This document shows, in pieces, positions 13,743 to 14,411 of a stretch of DNA of 14,411 bases. The stretch's first letter is position 1; each line of letters begins with the position of its first letter. A program made the translations under genes and the position numbers. The notes below the pieces were generated by a model. It was not told the origin of the DNA. It ran no database searches and was given only the letters and a program-made list of their open reading frames with translations. This DNA comes from Soonwooa sp023440705. GTDB lineage: Bacteria > Bacteroidota > Bacteroidia > Flavobacteriales > Weeksellaceae. The stretch is from assembly GCA_023440705.1 (NCBI GenBank), contig JAEXRP010000116.1, positions 1 to 14,411 of the forward strand, read 5' to 3'.

Positions 13743-14411
13743 ATGGCAACAAAACAACTTACAAAAAGAGAAAAAAGAATCAACAAAAGTATCTCGCTTC
13801 TGGCTTGGATTCTCATTATTGCGGGCGTTGTAGGAATGCTGAGCTTTTACCTTTTCAGTAGAAAAAATGTGACGACCAACGATGCACAAATTGAGCAATA
13901 TATAACGCCAGTTTCTAGCAAAGTTTCTGGTTTTATAAAAGAAATCAAGTTTAAAGAAAATCAGTTTGTGAAAAAAGGCGACACTTTGTTGATTATTGAT
14001 AATCGTGAGTTTAAAAACCAAGTCATCATTGCGGAAGCCAATCTACAAGCGACAACCGAAACTGTAAAAACCGTGCAAAGTGGCGTGAATACTAAGGAAA
14101 GCGATGCAAAAATTATAGATGCAAAAATTGCTTCTGCAAAAATTGACATTTGGAAAACCGAACAAGATTATAATCGTTACAAAAATCTTCTCGAGCAAAA
14201 TGCCGCAACGGAACAACAGTTCGAAAATATAAAAGCGTCTTACGAACAAGCGAAAGCCAATCTTCTTGCTTTGCAACAACAAAAAAACGCCATAAAAGCA
14301 AGTGCAAACGAGCAACAAACAAGAGTTGCGCCAGTGCAAAGCCAGATTCAGCAAAGTTCAGCAAGTCTTAATAATGCGAAGCTTTTTCTTTCTTATACGG
14401 TTGTCACTGCG
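13743..14411 (+). CDS. EmrA/HlyD-family efflux adaptor, truncated by window edge
   Basis: Periplasmic adaptor that links an inner-membrane transporter to the TolC-like channel. The reading frame is open from ATG at 13743 to the last base (223 codons, no stop), so it is cut by the edge, not broken. A basic N-terminus is followed by one membrane helix (about 18-38), then TTNDAQIEQYITPVSSKVSG (44-63) and KFKENQFVKKGDTLLIID (69-86), the biotinyl-lipoyl-like hairpin of EmrA/HlyD proteins. A long Ala/Gln/Lys-rich coiled coil (about 95-212) comes next. LFLSYTVVTA (214-223) begins the returning lipoyl strand. The single N-terminal helix and this motif fit an EmrA-type partner of a DHA2 (MFS) transporter better than an RND adaptor. 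That transporter gene would be expected just to the right. Confidence 0.93.
   Translation, partial: MATKQLTKREKRINKSISLLAWILIIAGVVGMLSFYLFSRKNVTTNDAQIEQYITPVSSKVSGFIKEIKFKENQFVKKGDTLLIIDNREFKNQVIIAEANLQATTETVKTVQSGVNTKESDAKIIDAKIASAKIDIWKTEQDYNRYKNLLEQNAATEQQFENIKASYEQAKANLLALQQQKNAIKASANEQQTRVAPVQSQIQQSSASLNNAKLFLSYTVVTA

Noticed and set aside
13713..14364. Several minus-strand frames at the right end
   Set aside because: They are shadows of the adaptor gene, whose plus-strand frame is open to the edge and shows clear HlyD/EmrA motifs.

Overview
The window looks like a stretch of a low-GC Flavobacteriia chromosome, probably a Chryseobacterium-like Weeksellaceae. That placement is an inference. 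It rests on three things seen directly: two proteins with type IX secretion (T9SS) C-terminal domains; promoters of the Bacteroidetes form TTTG-N19/20-TAnnTTTG, with A/T-rich start regions and no Shine-Dalgarno sequences; and families typical of the phylum (DUF1599, BT_3928-like DoxX/MauE). No rRNA or tRNA gene is present to settle it.

Layout. Positions 1-44 are an unusually GC-rich scrap, followed by a strong bidirectional terminator (50-88). A leftward four-gene operon fills 120-2898: a duplicated DUF1599 protein, a DoxX/MauE-like membrane protein, a TerB-like small protein and tpiA. A divergent promoter pair (about 2916-3018) separates it from rightward folP and a ClC chloride/proton antiporter gene (3023-5221). 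Next come two paralogous secreted T9SS cargo genes (5391-7028 and 7343-9763), each with its own promoter and terminator. The ribosomal genes rpsF, rpsR and rplI follow (9891-11244) and end at a terminator. An intergenic region rich in nested inverted repeats (11303-11461) leads to a leftward AraC-family regulator gene (11471-12271). That gene is divergent from a rightward efflux operon of a TolC-like outer-membrane protein and an EmrA/HlyD-like adaptor, the latter cut by the right edge.

How the genes work together. The right end reads as a self-contained tripartite efflux locus with a local regulator. A tandem GCGCAAAT repeat in the shared promoter region is a candidate operator. The two T9SS proteins share an architecture (signal peptide, choice-of-anchor J, Fn3-like, GEVED, T9SS type A domain) and are probably surface or secreted adhesin-like products of a gene duplication. 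The left operon couples a glycolytic enzyme with three poorly characterised proteins.

Nothing here is clearly a new biological system. The most curious points are the near-identical, apparently leaderless promoter/start arrangements of folP and the araC-family gene, the nested-repeat element after rplI, the hairpin and purine/pyrimidine element between rpsR and rplI, and the internally duplicated DUF1599 protein.
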